The notes under the pieces were generated by a model, which had not been told where the DNA came from, searched no databases, and saw nothing but the letters and a program-made list of their open reading frames with translations. Positions 12,832 to 21,550 of a DNA stretch of 64,000 nucleotides are shown here, one piece after another. Position 1 is the first letter of the stretch. The number at the start of each line of letters is the position of its first letter. Position numbers and translations under genes: made by a program. The stretch is from Paenibacillus taiwanensis DSM 18679. Its GTDB lineage: Bacteria > Bacillota > Bacilli > Paenibacillales > Paenibacillaceae. The stretch is from the NCBI RefSeq assembly GCF_000425125.1, contig NZ_AULE01000028.1, positions 204,232-268,231 on the forward strand, in the 5' to 3' direction.

Positions 12832-13998
12832 TTGAACGTACTCGTTGTCGACGATAACCCGACGAATGTAATGCTTATACGAGAGATATTACGTAAAGCC
12901 GATTATACCGGTATTACGACCGTTTCTTCCGCTAGAGAGATGTACGAGGTACTGGGACTGAAGAAGTCAGGCGTCAGTACAGATACTTTAAAAGAACCGG
13001 ACATCGATCTCATCTTGCTAGATATGATGATGCCTGAAATTGATGGATTAGAAGCGTGCAGACATGTTCAAACCTTTCCCATGCTGCGTGATATTCCGAT
13101 CATTATGGTTACGGCGATTGGAGACTCCAATACATTGGCGGAGGCGTTGGATGCAGGTGCGGTTGATTATGTGACGAAGCCTATTAACCGTATTGAACTG
13201 CTGGCGCGGATTCGACTAGCTTTACGCCTGAAAAAAGAGAAGGACTGGCACAAGGAAAGAGATCGTCATATCCGCGAGGAGCTTCGTTTGGCGGCTAGTG
13301 TGCAAGCCTCAGTTCTAACGGAGCCCTATTCAGATGAAAAAATAGAGATACAGGCCATTTACAAACCTTCTGAAGAGTTGGCAGGGGATTTATATGCCTG
13401 GTTTCCATTAGGAAATGGAAAATACGGGGTGCTCATTTTAGATATGATGGGCCACGGGGTGTCTTCTGCACTGCTGTGCATGTTCATTGCGTCGGCACTT
13501 CGTAATACGGTCATGGATGAAAAGACACCAGATGGTGTGCTGCGCAGCTTGAACAACAAGTTTCATTATTTACATATGAGCGACAGCTTAACGATGTATT
13601 ATTTGACGGCAATATACGTCATTGTGGATACGGTGCAGCACCAGATTCAGTATGCCAATGCGGGTCATCCGCCAGGTATCGTCGTAATGAGTGACGGAAC
13701 GGTCGTCCATCTGAAGTCTACAGGCCATCCTGTCGGGATGTTTCCTGAGCTTGAGGTAGAGTCAAAGATGATTAGATGTACGAATGTGTATCGGTTGGCT
13801 CTTTATACGGATGGTCTTGTGGAGGCTGCCGGAGATACTCTCGATGAGGCCATTGCGCACTTGACGCAATTAATGAAGCAAGAGGAATCGATAAATGCGG
13901 AGACGTGGTCCACCTTGTTTGGCAATCCTTGCGCACGAGAGGATGATAAATGTATGGTATGGGTTTCTGTGCGGAGTGTAGAGGAGGAACCAGCGTGA
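12832..13998 (+). CDS. rsbY: Response regulator with PP2C phosphatase output (RsbY-like)
   Basis: A 388-residue protein with TTG as likely start (AGGGGAGA upstream). Residues 1-135 are a receiver domain with phospho-acceptor Asp 64 (LILLDMMMPEIDG). After a helical linker comes a SpoIIE-type PP2C phosphatase domain (residues 165-385) with metal-ligand motifs ELAGDLY, LDMMGHG and YTDGLVEA. In the Bacillus cereus pathway RsbY of this architecture is phosphorylated by the hybrid kinase RsbK and dephosphorylates RsbV, freeing sigma-B. The next gene is exactly such a kinase and overlaps by four bases (GTGA). RsbV, RsbW and SigB follow within 7 kb. Assignment as RsbY rests on architecture and neighbourhood. 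Confidence 0.85.
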   Translation: MNVLVVDDNPTNVMLIREILRKADYTGITTVSSAREMYEVLGLKKSGVSTDTLKEPDIDLILLDMMMPEIDGLEACRHVQTFPMLRDIPIIMVTAIGDSNTLAEALDAGAVDYVTKPINRIELLARIRLALRLKKEKDWHKERDRHIREELRLAASVQASVLTEPYSDEKIEIQAIYKPSEELAGDLYAWFPLGNGKYGVLILDMMGHGVSSALLCMFIASALRNTVMDEKTPDGVLRSLNNKFHYLHMSDSLTMYYLTAIYVIVDTVQHQIQYANAGHPPGIVVMSDGTVVHLKSTGHPVGMFPELEVESKMIRCTNVYRLALYTDGLVEAAGDTLDEAIAHLTQLMKQEESINAETWSTLFGNPCAREDDKCMVWVSVRSVEEEPA

Positions 13999-16900
13999 AG
14001 CTGAAGACAAAGTTAATCATAGGTTTTGCATCTGTTATGATTATTTTGGCAGGACTCGGTTGGATTTCGTATGTACGGATGAGCGGCATGCAAACGGAGA
14101 TTGAACGGTTCTATAATGAACGTTTTGTAAAAGTAAAAGCGGCTTCGGGTGCCAGAGATGATTCCAACAATATGGCACGCGAGCTTGTTAATGAGCTGCT
14201 AAATGGGGGTACAAGTACACAAGAGGCGGCATTAGAAATTCAGCGTTATAAGAAAAGAGTTATCCAAGCGCTTCAATTGCTGGAGAACACCGTCCTCACC
14301 GTTCAGGAAAAGGAAAACATTTCGCAAGTGAACCGGTCGTGGGCGAATTATATGGTGTTTGTGGAAGAAGCGGAGCGGTTGAGTGCATCTAACCAAGTGG
14401 CACAAGCCAACGAGCTGAGGAATAGTGTTGGGCTGCCCTATTTGAAGAAACTCCAGGAGGATTTAAACAGTCTGGCCAGCTATCATGAAATGATGATGGA
14501 TGACCAGCTTCGTAAATCTCAACAGCTGTATGAGCAGTCTATCGCTTGGACGATAGGAATGATGGGATTAGGCATCATTTTAAGCGTTGGTGTTATGTTA
14601 TGGGTTATTCCAGGAGTAACTCGTAATTTGAACACGATGGCGTTGATGATCCGCAGTCTTTCTCGTGGCCGCACAGCTATTATCCGTAAGATGAAGGCAT
14701 ATACCAATGATGAGATTGGTGAAGTCATTGAGGTATTTAAGTCTATGGTTTCTGATCTGGAGCAACGTAAAAAGATCGAAGAGCAGTTTCAATTAGAGCA
14801 AGAACAGCAAGCCTGGATCGATAGCAACATGGCAAAAGTAACGGACTTGTTACACGGAGTGACAACTTTACAGCAAGTTGGACAGACGTTTATAAACGAA
14901 TTCACCCCCATTCTAGGCGCTCAGTACGGTGCACTTTATATTCGTGATGATGCCAAAGAATCCAATAAGCTGCGCCTGTATGGGTCTTATGCGTCTGTGC
15001 ATCAATTGGAAGCTGAGCACAGCTTTGCCATTGGGGAAGGTCTAGTCGGACAGTGCGCCGCTGATGAACGCCCGATTGTTATTCATGATATGGTAGATTG
15101 CTCTTTGCGGATTCAATCTGGTGTATGTGAAGCAGCACCAATGGAGTTAGTTTTTTACCCGATCACATTTGAGCAGCGGGTGCTTGGTGTTGTCGAATTG
15201 GCGTCGTTGAAGCCGCTAACAGATATACAGTATAAGCTGCTCGAACAACTGATGATCAATTTAGGAGTCATTATCCATACGATATCAGGTAAGATGCGTG
15301 TAGAAGAGCTTTTGCGAGATTCTCAAGCTCTGACAGAGGAACTCCAGTGCCAATCAGAGGAATTAATGACGCAGCAAGAAGAACTGCGTCGTTCGAATGA
15401 GCACTTAGAAGCGCAGACGGAGGCGCTCAAGCGTTCGGAAGAGCTTCTACAGCGGCAGCAGGAGGAACTGGAGCATTACAATACAGAGTTGATTGCTAAG
15501 ACTAGAGCGCTGGAAGAGACTATGCTGAGCACGCAAGAGAAGAACGAGGAGTTGGAACGCGCGCGTACGACATTGGAGCGCCAGACGCTGCAATTGGCGC
15601 TTGCGTCCAAGTACAAGTCAGAGTTTCTAGCCAATATGTCTCACGAATTGCGGACGCCTCTGAATAGTTTGCTCGTTCTCTCGCAGTTGTTAGGCGAGAA
15701 CAAGGAAGGCAATTTGCTAGAGAAACAAGTTGAATATGCGCGGACGATTCATATGTCTGGGGCGGATCTGTTAAAGATGATTGATGAAATTTTAGATTTA
15801 AGCAAAATAGACGCGGGAAAAATGCAGCTTGATTACGAACAAATGCATATTCAAGAAATAACTAGCTTTATGTATGATAGCTTTGAGCCGATTGCCTCAC
15901 AGAAAGGAATTACATTCCACCTGCACGTTGCAGAGGGGCTGCCGGCATCTATTTACACAGATTCCGTTCGATTAAAGCAAATTGTCCGAAACTTATTGTC
16001 GAATGCTTTTAAGTTTACGAATTCGGGTAGTGTTGAGCTATTGATAGCACCTTCCTTGGATATGGATGCCAATGAGGGTGAAGAATCGCCCGCATTTTTG
16101 GCTATTCAGGTGAAAGATACCGGTATCGGCATTCCGCAGGAGAAGCTTCGACTTATATTTGAAGCGTTTCAGCAGTTGGACGGTACGACAAGCCGCAAAT
16201 ACGGTGGTGCTGGCTTAGGATTATCGATTAGCAGAGAGCTGGCCCGTCTTTTGGGTGGCAGCTTGACAGTTAGCAGCACAGTAGGGGAAGGTAGCCTGTT
16301 TACGTTGCTGCTGCCGATGTATACGGAGGTAGAGCAATTAGCCCATCTGCCAACTATGGCGGACAACAGCCACTTGTCCGAGATCGAGCAGTTGGTTCGA
16401 GAGGTGGCAAAGCAGATCGAGGACGGCGTGTCGGGTGAAAAGGAGAGTGTAAGGCTTCCACAGATACAGATGCTGTCCGAGGTGGCGGCCAGCTATGCAA
16501 AGAAGCAGGAGAATTTTGCTGGCAACCCCCAACTTGCTCAGGTACGGCCGTGGATGTTCGAACGCAGGCGGCTTCTGATTGTGGAAGATGATGGTCCGCA
16601 GCGGCAATCGATGATTGCTCTTATTGAAGGAGCCAATGTGACTGTGACCGCTGTATCTACGGGATCAGAGGCGTTACAATACCTTGCACAAGAGAAGATA
16701 GACGGCATGGTGCTTGATCTGATGCTGCCCGATATGACGGGCTTTCAACTGATCGAGCATATGGCACAGACGCTGCCGGAGCTTGCGCATCTGCCTATTA
16801 TCATTTATACAGGCAAGTCGTTAGATCACAAAGAAGAGCTTGAACTGCGCAAGCGCGTACAAAGTATTATTATCAAAAACGTGAAGTCGCCGGAGCGTCT

Positions 16901-17372
16901 GCTGCAAGAGACGATGCTGCTCTTGAATCGCGTCGAATTAGAAGAGGATAAGTTTTATCAGCCTGAACAGGCGATAGAGCCAAAGGATCAGTTGTTATCT
17001 GGTAAAAGCGTATTGCTAGTAGATGATGATGTACGGAATGTATTTGCATTGTCGAGCGTACTTGAGCAATTTGATATGGTGATTGAGTATGCAGAAAATG
17101 GAGTGGAGGCTTTGGCAGCTTTGCAACGAAACCCTACCTTTGATATCGTCCTGATGGACATGATGATGCCGGAGATGGACGGTTACGAAGCGATGCGGCA
17201 AATTCGCCAAATGCCTGCATTTGAAAAGCTGCCGATTATTGCACTTACAGCCAAAGCGATGAAGGAAGATCGTAATAAATGCATTGAGGCGGGGGCATCT
17301 GATTATGTCAGCAAGCCGTTCCAAACCGAGCAACTGCTGTCTCTAATGAGAGTATGGCTGTACAACACCTAG
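13995..17372 (+). CDS. rsbK: Multi-domain hybrid histidine kinase (RsbK-like)
   Basis: A 1125-residue kinase starting at GTG 13995, with GAGGAGG upstream. Order: first membrane helix (residues 5-28), an extracytoplasmic four-helix domain of the CHASE3/4HB type to about residue 180, a second helix near 185-205, HAMP, GAF domain (about 275-435), a long coiled coil rich in EELQ/EELE repeats (435-535), HisKA with His 550 in MSHELRTPLN, HATPase_c (to about 775), a receiver near 857-975, and a second receiver from about 1004 with VLMDMMMPEMDG. This matches B. cereus RsbK, except for two receivers instead of one. It should phosphorylate the phosphatase encoded just upstream. The CheR-type gene downstream probably methylates it. 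Confidence 0.85.
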   Translation: MKLKTKLIIGFASVMIILAGLGWISYVRMSGMQTEIERFYNERFVKVKAASGARDDSNNMARELVNELLNGGTSTQEAALEIQRYKKRVIQALQLLENTVLTVQEKENISQVNRSWANYMVFVEEAERLSASNQVAQANELRNSVGLPYLKKLQEDLNSLASYHEMMMDDQLRKSQQLYEQSIAWTIGMMGLGIILSVGVMLWVIPGVTRNLNTMALMIRSLSRGRTAIIRKMKAYTNDEIGEVIEVFKSMVSDLEQRKKIEEQFQLEQEQQAWIDSNMAKVTDLLHGVTTLQQVGQTFINEFTPILGAQYGALYIRDDAKESNKLRLYGSYASVHQLEAEHSFAIGEGLVGQCAADERPIVIHDMVDCSLRIQSGVCEAAPMELVFYPITFEQRVLGVVELASLKPLTDIQYKLLEQLMINLGVIIHTISGKMRVEELLRDSQALTEELQCQSEELMTQQEELRRSNEHLEAQTEALKRSEELLQRQQEELEHYNTELIAKTRALEETMLSTQEKNEELERARTTLERQTLQLALASKYKSEFLANMSHELRTPLNSLLVLSQLLGENKEGNLLEKQVEYARTIHMSGADLLKMIDEILDLSKIDAGKMQLDYEQMHIQEITSFMYDSFEPIASQKGITFHLHVAEGLPASIYTDSVRLKQIVRNLLSNAFKFTNSGSVELLIAPSLDMDANEGEESPAFLAIQVKDTGIGIPQEKLRLIFEAFQQLDGTTSRKYGGAGLGLSISRELARLLGGSLTVSSTVGEGSLFTLLLPMYTEVEQLAHLPTMADNSHLSEIEQLVREVAKQIEDGVSGEKESVRLPQIQMLSEVAASYAKKQENFAGNPQLAQVRPWMFERRRLLIVEDDGPQRQSMIALIEGANVTVTAVSTGSEALQYLAQEKIDGMVLDLMLPDMTGFQLIEHMAQTLPELAHLPIIIYTGKSLDHKEELELRKRVQSIIIKNVKSPERLLQETMLLLNRVELEEDKFYQPEQAIEPKDQLLSGKSVLLVDDDVRNVFALSSVLEQFDMVIEYAENGVEALAALQRNPTFDIVLMDMMMPEMDGYEAMRQIRQMPAFEKLPIIALTAKAMKEDRNKCIEAGASDYVSKPFQTEQLLSLMRVWLYNT

Positions 17373-17423
17373 CATTAATCAAAAGGCCATACAGACGTAG
17401 AGGAATCGGAAAGGAAGTCGAGC

Positions 17424-18299
17424 ATGGACGAGCATGAATCTGATCAAGTATCCGCGCAGGACATGCGTAGACACGGCGATGCTGATCGCGAACGTATTGA
17501 GATTGAATTGTTGTTAGAGGGAATGTACAAAGTTTATGGCTACGACTTTCGAGATTATGCGTATCCCTCTTTGAAGCGTCGAATTTGGCATCAGGTATAC
17601 GCTGAACAGTTGGCCTCAATATCAGAACTTCAAGGGAAAGTGCTGTACAATCGCGATTATGTGCAGCGCTTGGTTCATACGCTTTCGATCCCTGTTACGG
17701 AGATGTTTCGTGATCCTAAAATGTATGCGGCTTTCCGTGATAAAGTGGTACCTCTGTTACGGACTTATCCTTACATTCGCATATGGCATGCGGGCTGCTC
17801 AACAGGGGAGGAAGTCTATTCGATGGCCATTCTGTTGCAGGAGGAAGGACTGTACGAGAAAGCCAGATTGTATGCGACTGATATGAACCCTGTTGTGCTG
17901 CAAAAAGCGAAGGAAGGCCGTTGTTCCTTAGATAAGATGCGCCTGTATACGACTAATTATTTGGAGGCTGGTGGAAAGCGATCCTTTTCCGAATATTACA
18001 ACGCAGCGGAGGACGGCAGCGTAATCTTTCATCCATCTTTACGCAAAAATATTATATTTTCAGATCACAATTTAGCTACAGATATGTCGTTTAATGAATT
18101 TAACGTTATTCTTTGCCGGAATGTCATGATTTATTTTAATGATGCGCTGCGGGACCGGGTCCATCGGTTGTTTTGCGAGAGTCTAGCTCCATTAGGAGTG
18201 TTGGTGCTAGGGTCCAAAGAATCGATCCATTTTACAGACTGTGAGTCGCATTATGAGGAAGTAGACCGTGTAGAGAAAATATATCGAAAAATTCGCTAA
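17424..18299 (+). CDS. rsbM: CheR-type methyltransferase (RsbM-like)
   Basis: A 291-residue S-adenosylmethionine-dependent protein-glutamate methyltransferase. The N-terminal CheR helical domain ([20 protein letters not shown]) is followed by a Rossmann-like domain with motif [19 protein letters not shown], then [13 protein letters not shown] and [12 protein letters not shown]. There is no chemotaxis gene nearby; instead it follows the hybrid kinase gene, as rsbM follows the kinase module in B. cereus, where RsbM methylates RsbK and keeps it inactive. The same role is inferred here. The gene starts about 50 bases after the kinase stop with a GGAAAGGAAG ribosome site. Confidence 0.85.
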   Translation: MDEHESDQVSAQDMRRHGDADRERIEIELLLEGMYKVYGYDFRDYAYPSLKRRIWHQVYAEQLASISELQGKVLYNRDYVQRLVHTLSIPVTEMFRDPKMYAAFRDKVVPLLRTYPYIRIWHAGCSTGEEVYSMAILLQEEGLYEKARLYATDMNPVVLQKAKEGRCSLDKMRLYTTNYLEAGGKRSFSEYYNAAEDGSVIFHPSLRKNIIFSDHNLATDMSFNEFNVILCRNVMIYFNDALRDRVHRLFCESLAPLGVLVLGSKESIHFTDCESHYEEVDRVEKIYRKIR

Positions 18300-18316
18300 C
18301 CGATCGAGGAGGCAAC

Positions 18317-19519
18317 ATGCCTACGTTAGAACCTATTAACATTCTATTGGTCGATGATCGTCCGGAGAACTTGCTCGCCTTGGAGGCGGTGCTCTCGGAA
18401 GAGAACTATCGGCTCATTAAGGCGACCTCAGGAGAAGAAGCATTGAGGCATCTCATGAAAGAGGAGTTCGCCGTCATTGTGCTTGATGTGCAGATGCCAG
18501 GCATGGATGGCATTGAGACAGCCAAGTGGATTAAAGCGAGGGAGAAGACACAGCATATTCCGATTATTTTTATTTCGGCTAACTACAAGGAGTCTGAGCA
18601 TCTGTTTGCAGGCTATTCAGCAGGCGGCGTTGATTATATGGTCAAGCCTTTTGTACCGCACATTTTACGGTCCAAAATTCAGAGCTTTGTGGGTATTTTC
18701 CTTGCGCAGAAGCGTTTGAAGTCCCAGAAAATGCTGCTGCATCAAAAAACACTGGAATTGGAACGAATAAATCGCGAGTTAGCACTGGCAAAGGAAGAAG
18801 CAGAACGAGCAGCGCTGGCCAGAACGCAATTTCTGGCCGTGATGAGCCATGAGATTCGGACTCCGCTAAATGGTGTGATTGGAATGGCTGATCTGCTGCA
18901 AGATACAGAGATGAGTCTGGAACAGCGCAATTATGCGGAGATGATTCGAAAAAGTGCGGATTCGTTAATGAAGACAATCAACAACATTTTGGATTTTACT
19001 AAAATGGAGTCCGGCAAGCTAGAACTCGAAGAGTATCCGTTCGACCTTAAGGCTTTGATTCAGGAAGTGCTGGAATTGTTTACAGCGGAGATGAGCAAGC
19101 GACATTTAACATGCACTGTGGATATAAAGCAGGACGTTCCGGCTTGTTTGCTTGGTGATATGATTCGGCTGCGTCAGGTGCTCATTAATCTAGTGGGTAA
19201 CGCGATCAAATTTACGGATGACGGTGAGATTTGTATTCGCATCGAAGTGGTTCCAGATCACAAAGACGATCACACTTGTCGGTTGAGAATTGAAGTTCAG
19301 GACACCGGCATTGGAATACCGGTTGATAAGATGAATGCATTATTTCAGCCGTTCTCACAGCTTGATTCCTCTATGAATCGTCGTTATGGTGGCAGTGGTT
19401 TAGGCCTTGCCATTAGCAAATCTATAGTGCAGATGATGCAAGGTGATATTGCTGCGTATGCGCTTGATCGTGGCGCGATGTTTCAATTTACAGTTGTTTT
19501 GGGTAAATTGGAGCAATGA
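18317..19519 (+). CDS. Receiver domain-histidine kinase fusion
   Basis: A 400-residue soluble protein. Receiver domain 1-125 with Asp 57 ([13 protein letters not shown]), coiled-coil linker, HisKA with His 178 in [13 protein letters not shown], and HATPase_c with the N-box [18 protein letters not shown] and G-boxes DTGIGI and GGSGLGLAI. No sensor or membrane segment. It starts 17 bases after the RsbM-like gene and ends 166 bases before rsbV, so it is embedded in the stress cluster. The known B. cereus rsb cluster lacks this component, so it may feed a second signal, or phosphate from the receivers of the hybrid kinase, into the phosphatase. Confidence 0.85.
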   Translation: MPTLEPINILLVDDRPENLLALEAVLSEENYRLIKATSGEEALRHLMKEEFAVIVLDVQMPGMDGIETAKWIKAREKTQHIPIIFISANYKESEHLFAGYSAGGVDYMVKPFVPHILRSKIQSFVGIFLAQKRLKSQKMLLHQKTLELERINRELALAKEEAERAALARTQFLAVMSHEIRTPLNGVIGMADLLQDTEMSLEQRNYAEMIRKSADSLMKTINNILDFTKMESGKLELEEYPFDLKALIQEVLELFTAEMSKRHLTCTVDIKQDVPACLLGDMIRLRQVLINLVGNAIKFTDDGEICIRIEVVPDHKDDHTCRLRIEVQDTGIGIPVDKMNALFQPFSQLDSSMNRRYGGSGLGLAISKSIVQMMQGDIAAYALDRGAMFQFTVVLGKLEQ

Positions 19520-19568
19520 GAGAGAATAGCATCCATATTTGCGGATGACAATCATTTTGAATTTTAAT

Positions 19569-19594
19569 GTTTCAGCGTTTCAACAACAGGGTAA
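19569..19594 (+). promoter_or_regulatory. Sigma-B-type promoter before rsbV
   Basis: GTTTCA (19569-19574), 14 bases, then GGGTAA (19589-19594) matches the sigma-B consensus GTTTAA-N12-15-GGGTAT at ten of twelve positions. It is 92 bases upstream of the rsbV start, the place where sigma-B autoregulates its own operon in Bacillus. Confidence 0.65.
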
Positions 19595-19685
19595 TAGGGA
19601 ACGAAGCGTAGAATCAACATACTTTACTAGCTAAGCAGGTATATCATTTCTTCATAAAATGAGTGGAATAATGGGAGAGGACTAT

Positions 19686-20006
19686 ATGAGCACAAACCAT
19701 TTTGCAGTCGTAACACATCAAGATGGGCAGCAAATTACGATTCAACTCCAAGGTGATTTGGATTTGGCTGCTTCTGGCGAGTTTCGTTCGTTTATGGAGC
19801 CGCTAGTAACTGATTCAACAAATCAGCTTACACTAGATTTATCCAAGCTTACGTACATTGATAGCACAGGCATTGGCATTCTCATTTCCATTGTCAAAGT
19901 ACGCAAAGCCGCAGAAGCACCATTTTTCGTGGAGCATATTCCGTCTCAGGTTCAAAAGCTGTTTGATATGACAGGCATTTCGAAGTTTTTAACGTCTAGC
20001 CAGTAA
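19686..20006 (+). CDS. rsbV: Anti-sigma factor antagonist RsbV (STAS domain)
   Basis: A 106-residue single STAS domain. The conserved phosphorylation site is Ser 60 in LTYIDSTGIGILIS. In the partner-switch, unphosphorylated RsbV binds RsbW and frees sigma-B; RsbW phosphorylates it to switch it off. The frame extends to 19659, but ATG 19686 has GGGAGAGGA seven bases upstream and gives the canonical length. It is the first gene of the rsbV-rsbW-sigB operon. Confidence 0.92.
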   Translation: MSTNHFAVVTHQDGQQITIQLQGDLDLAASGEFRSFMEPLVTDSTNQLTLDLSKLTYIDSTGIGILISIVKVRKAAEAPFFVEHIPSQVQKLFDMTGISKFLTSSQ

Positions 20007-20040
20007 GGACTTGAAAATGATAATTGAAAGGACATGAATC

Positions 20041-20502
20041 ATGACTGATAGCAAAATACAGCAGCAGGTCAGATTAACGCTGCCTGCGCAAGCTGACTAT
20101 GTCGATTTGGTTCGTTTAACGTTATATGGGATTGCCAGCAAAATTGGATTTTGTTACGAAGAGATCGAGGATATGAAAGTGGCAGTGTCGGAAGCTTGTA
20201 ATAACGCTGTGTTATATGCATACAACCAGGATGGCGGTATGGTGGATATCGTATTTGACATTGGGAGCAACGAGCTTGGTTTGACGATTCGTGATGAGGG
20301 CAGCAGCTTTCGTGCGGAGCAAGAGACGCAGGAACTGTTGGGGTGGCACGATAAGTCAATTGATGAAGTGGAAGCAGGAGGACTTGGTTTCTACTTAATG
20401 CAGGCACTCATGGATGAAGTGGAGGTTGTCAGCATAGAGGGGCGCGGTACGGAAGTACGCATGAAGAAACGTATCCAGCAGTTTAGCGAGGAACTGCGAT
20501 GA
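20041..20502 (+). CDS. rsbW: Anti-sigma-B factor / serine kinase RsbW
   Basis: A 153-residue HATPase-fold serine protein kinase. Features: the N-box EACNNAVLYAY (around residue 55), the loop LTIRDEGSSF and the G-rich GGLGFYLMQALMDEVE. It binds sigma-B or phosphorylates RsbV depending on energy and stress state. The stop overlaps the SigB start by four bases (ATGA), giving the fixed stoichiometry expected for the pair. Confidence 0.92.
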   Translation: MTDSKIQQQVRLTLPAQADYVDLVRLTLYGIASKIGFCYEEIEDMKVAVSEACNNAVLYAYNQDGGMVDIVFDIGSNELGLTIRDEGSSFRAEQETQELLGWHDKSIDEVEAGGLGFYLMQALMDEVEVVSIEGRGTEVRMKKRIQQFSEELR

Positions 20503-21257
20503 GCCTACTTCCCCAGTCCCATTCCGCTAATGATCTCATCCGCCAATATCAAGCCACCAAAGATAACGATACAGCTACTATTTTAATTCAGAAGTACGAG
20601 CCTATGGTGAAGATGGCTGCTGGAAAAATATCGCGTAATCGTCCAGACCTCTATGAAGATTTGATGCAGGTTGGCAATATGGCGCTTATCCGTCTGCTAA
20701 ACCAGTTTGATCACGTATTGGGTGTCCCTTTTGAGGCTTATGCCATGAAAAGTATGATTGGTCATATGAAAAATTATTTAAGGGATAAGTCTTGGTACAT
20801 CCAAGTGCCAAGGCGAATTAAAGAAAAGGGTGCTTTGGTGCAGCAAACGATTGATTTGCTCACCGTAAAGCTTGAACGCTCACCTAGCATAGAGGAAATT
20901 GCGGAGCAATTGGAGCTGACGGTAGAAGAAACGTTGGAAGTATTGGCAGGTCGAGAGTGCTATCATTATGTCTCACTCGACACCCCACTGTCTCAAGAGG
21001 AGAGTGCAGCCACGCTGGGCGAACTAATCAGTTCAGACGTAAATGATTACGACGCTGTAGAACGTAAGATGGATCTGCTCGAAGCGATGAAGGAGTTGCA
21101 GCAGGAGGAAATGCAAGTACTGCAGCTTGTATTTGAGCAAGGCTTATCGCAGCGAACGGCAGCAGAGCAGCTTGGTATTTCGCAGATGAGTGTCTCTCGT
21201 ATTCAGAGAAGGGCAACGGAGAAGCTGAAGCAGATAATGATGGCTAGGGATTTATAA
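20499..21257 (+). CDS. sigB: RNA polymerase sigma-B factor
   Basis: A 252-residue sigma factor of the sigma-70 group 3 SigB/F/G class. Region 2 contains DLMQVGNMALIRLLNQFDH and PFEAYAMKSMIGHMKNYLRD (residues 49-95), region 3 RSPSIEEIAEQLELTVEE, and region 4 an HTH, LSQRTAAEQLGISQMSVSRI, near residues 210-230. The adjoining rsbV and rsbW and the absence of spoIIAA/AB-type synteny identify it as SigB rather than SigF. It should direct transcription of stress genes including its own operon. Confidence 0.92.
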   Translation: MSLLPQSHSANDLIRQYQATKDNDTATILIQKYEPMVKMAAGKISRNRPDLYEDLMQVGNMALIRLLNQFDHVLGVPFEAYAMKSMIGHMKNYLRDKSWYIQVPRRIKEKGALVQQTIDLLTVKLERSPSIEEIAEQLELTVEETLEVLAGRECYHYVSLDTPLSQEESAATLGELISSDVNDYDAVERKMDLLEAMKELQQEEMQVLQLVFEQGLSQRTAAEQLGISQMSVSRIQRRATEKLKQIMMARDL

Positions 21258-21441
21258 TGAAATGGACATGTAAAGATTAAGGGCAAATGTGTACCGTATA
21301 GTTGGTGCAGGTTTGTCCTATTTGAATTGGACTAAATTGGACTAGAAGAGATGCTTAGCTAACGATCAAGCTAGTGAACGACAGGGTAACCCAAGAAAAA
21401 GACACGTGGTAATCGTAAAAAAACGTAAGGTGTCACAGAAA

Positions 21442-21455
21442 TGTAATCGTTTCCA
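21442..21455 (+). promoter_or_regulatory. Candidate cre before the amino acid permease gene
   Basis: TGTAATCGTTTCCA matches the CcpA operator consensus TGWAARCGYTWNCW at 13 of 14 positions. It lies about 96 bases upstream of the permease start. Between SigB and this site I see nothing else of note. Confidence 0.5.
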
Positions 21456-21550
21456 ATAATTGCGTGCTGCGCATATAAACCGTGACATGGTAAAATAATA
21501 ATGTGGAACCGTAAAGTTGACGTTTTGGCGTCTAGTGAGGAGTGACCTAG

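Noticed and set aside
21364..21390. GGGTAA at 21384 after SigB as a sigma-B -10
   Set aside because: The sequence 14 bases upstream (GATCAA) does not resemble GTTTAA.
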